Shown here: one piece after another, positions 62,745 through 64,000 of the stretch
How positions within the stretch are numbered: position 1 is the first letter of the stretch
Layout of the letters: each line of letters starts with the position of its first letter
Source: Leptospira dzoumogneensis
Lineage (GTDB): Bacteria; Spirochaetota; Leptospiria; Leptospirales; Leptospiraceae
Length of the DNA: 64,000 nucleotides
Assembly: GCF_004770895.1 (NCBI RefSeq)
Contig: NZ_RQHS01000019.1
Coordinates: forward strand, 496,001-560,000
Direction of reading: 5' to 3'
Position numbers and translations under genes: made by a program
Notes under the pieces: generated by a model
Databases searched by the model: none
What the model was told of the DNA's origin: nothing
What the model saw: the letters and a program-made list of their open reading frames with translations, nothing else

Positions 62745-63287
62745 GTGTCGGAAGCAGCCGAAGTCTCCAAAAAAAATTTCTATTGTAGGAACTGCGGCTC
62801 TTCCATTCTTTCCGATTCGGAAAAATGTTTGTTTTGCGGTTCTTATCAGTTACCTGGAAGAATTCCTTATTTTAAATTTCTTTCAGAAAGTAGGTTATTT
62901 CGCACTGCTTTCTTTTTTCCTTTTTCGGCTCTGATTGCTTTTGCACTTCCGATCATACACGCGTTGAATCCGATCCCATTTTTGGATTGGTCTTGGATAC
63001 TTCTAATTTCCTTTTTCTTTTTTACATTCTCCGTCTTCGGATTCGTTTCAGAATGGATCTTTTTGAATAAATTCAAAGGAGATGCGAAGGACTTTAGAGA
63101 AGGATTTTTCGAATGGCAGAAGACATTATATCTTCGTAATCCTTATCTTTCCTATTTCGGTATGTTCTTATTCGTATGTGTTCCTTTGTTAAATTGGGAA
63201 AATCATTTTTCTTTTGCGGCATCTTCTTCCGCGATCTGGACACTATTACTCGTATTTTTATCTAAAATTCTTATTCCACTTTTCTAA
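62745..63287 (+). CDS. Zinc-ribbon membrane protein, hypothetical
   Basis: A 180-residue protein starting at GTG. Its N terminus holds a zinc ribbon (YCRNCGSSILSDSEKCLFCGS, two CxxC pairs), followed by four hydrophobic helices (FFPFSALIAFALPIIHAL, WSWILLISFFFFTFSVFGF and two more near the C terminus). No function is known. It lies eight bases after the VKOR-DsbA gene and 17 bases before the DUF885 gene. Confidence 0.75.
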   Translation: MSEAAEVSKKNFYCRNCGSSILSDSEKCLFCGSYQLPGRIPYFKFLSESRLFRTAFFFPFSALIAFALPIIHALNPIPFLDWSWILLISFFFFTFSVFGFVSEWIFLNKFKGDAKDFREGFFEWQKTLYLRNPYLSYFGMFLFVCVPLLNWENHFSFAASSSAIWTLLLVFLSKILIPLF

Positions 63288-63304
63288 ACATCGGAGTTTT
63301 ATCC

Positions 63305-64000
63305 ATGCTGAAGAAGATCCTGATCATCTTTTTATCCACCGTTGCCGTACTTTTACTTTCTTTCGGGATTTTAATTTGGCATACGATCAATTTTAGGCCG
63401 ATCACATTAGGTTTATATTATGAAAAGATATTTTGGGAGAATGTTCTGGATGATCCGGAGACTTTAACTTCTCTCCGAATTTTGGATTCTTGGGGAATCA
63501 CTTCTCATAATTATAAATGGTCCGACTCTTCTCCCGAAAAGGAAATGGAAAGAGCAGACAAAGCAAAAAGAGATCTGGAAATACTTAAGACATATGATTC
63601 TTCCAAATTAAGCGGAGAAGATAGGATCTATTATAAGGCCTTAGAATGGGATCTGGAATTAGGGGCGGACTATGAAAAATACATCTATAATTATTATCCT
63701 GTAAACCAACTATTCGGAGTTCAGAATCATATTCCTTCCTTCTTGGCAACTTCTCATATGATAGAAGATTATGAGGATGTAGGATCTTATATTGCGAGAC
63801 TAAAAGGAATTTCTGAAAAATTGGATCAAGTGATCCGAGGTTTGGAGATCAGACAATCCAACGGTGTGATCCCTCCGGATTTTATTTTAAGAAGGGTTTT
63901 AGATGAGTTAAAAAATTTCAGGGTCAAAAATCCTGAAGATAATATTTTATATGTAAGCCTTCGTAAAAAATTGGAGAAGAATGACGAGATCCTTTCCGAG
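63305..64000 (+). CDS. DUF885-family protein, N-terminal part (runs off the right edge)
   Basis: 232 residues are visible from ATG 63305. A signal anchor (LKKILIIFLSTVAVLLLSF) is followed by a helical region with YYKALEWDLELGADY, NQLFGVQNHIPSFLAT and GSYIARLKGISEKLDQVI with VIPPDFILRRVLDEL, which is the DUF885 pattern. The family is a metallopeptidase-like group (often with HExxH farther along) of unknown substrate; the catalytic part is outside the window. GGAG lies nine bases before the start. Confidence 0.85.
   Translation, partial: MLKKILIIFLSTVAVLLLSFGILIWHTINFRPITLGLYYEKIFWENVLDDPETLTSLRILDSWGITSHNYKWSDSSPEKEMERADKAKRDLEILKTYDSSKLSGEDRIYYKALEWDLELGADYEKYIYNYYPVNQLFGVQNHIPSFLATSHMIEDYEDVGSYIARLKGISEKLDQVIRGLEIRQSNGVIPPDFILRRVLDELKNFRVKNPEDNILYVSLRKKLEKNDEILSE

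Overview
This window comes from a spirochaete of the genus Leptospira and covers the chromosomal replication-origin region. The basis is the gene content and order: dnaA, dnaN, recF, dciA, gyrB and gyrA in a row, a LipL21-type outer-membrane lipoprotein nearby, many spirochaetal lipoproteins, FliG, a plastid-type ferredoxin-NADP reductase and bactofilin/M23 shape genes. Base composition sampled by eye is about 40% GC. That is higher than I recall for L. interrogans and would fit a higher-GC Leptospira clade. No phage, transposase or CRISPR array is visible.

Layout, left arm (1-26,360). Almost everything is on the minus strand. In order: a lipoprotein fragment and a thioredoxin-like secreted protein; a membrane adenylate cyclase and fliG; a metabolic run (aldo/keto reductase, YrdC/Sua5-type protein, SDR, lipoproteins); an NtrC-like AAA regulator and a vWA-like protein; then dusB, gyrA, gyrB, dciA, recF, dnaN, dnaA, holB and a branched-chain aminotransferase. 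Plus-strand exceptions are an ArsC/Spx-like protein, maf, holA and lipL21. The dnaN-dnaA spacer (22,523-22,847) is very AT-rich and holds four TTATCTAMA-type 9-mers; it is the best oriC candidate.

Right arm (26,471-64,000). Genes are mainly on the plus strand: mnmG, two parS palindromes around a broken methyltransferase gene, an M20 peptidase, rsmG-parA-parB, a thioesterase, tatD-serS, and an envelope trio (OmpA-PD40, solute-binding protein, beta-barrel). Minus-strand groups are DUF327-bactofilin-M23, tadA-like/dnaX-ebfC-recR, PC4-like/FNR, an MFS exporter with an acyl-CoA ligase, and a lipoprotein. The window closes with hisB-hisH-hisA, a VKOR-DsbA fusion, a zinc-ribbon membrane protein and the start of a DUF885 protein.

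The most interesting accessory module is at 53.8-59.1 kb. A CsoR-family repressor keeps both cysteines but has Tyr where copper CsoR has His, the pattern of the persulfide sensor CstR. Three operators of identical architecture (ATACC-N6-GGTAT) lie in front of it and in front of a DUF2892 membrane protein. A TolC-type channel and an RND pump follow, with no periplasmic adaptor gene. It is followed by a hairpin-rich element that carries a copy of the 3' end of the adjacent tRNA-Leu(CAG). Other notable signals are a probable CTG start codon giving the cyclase a lipoprotein signal, a vWA-STAS fusion, a 59-codon gene with a strong ribosome binding site, and a family of 16-bp palindromes in intergenic DNA.
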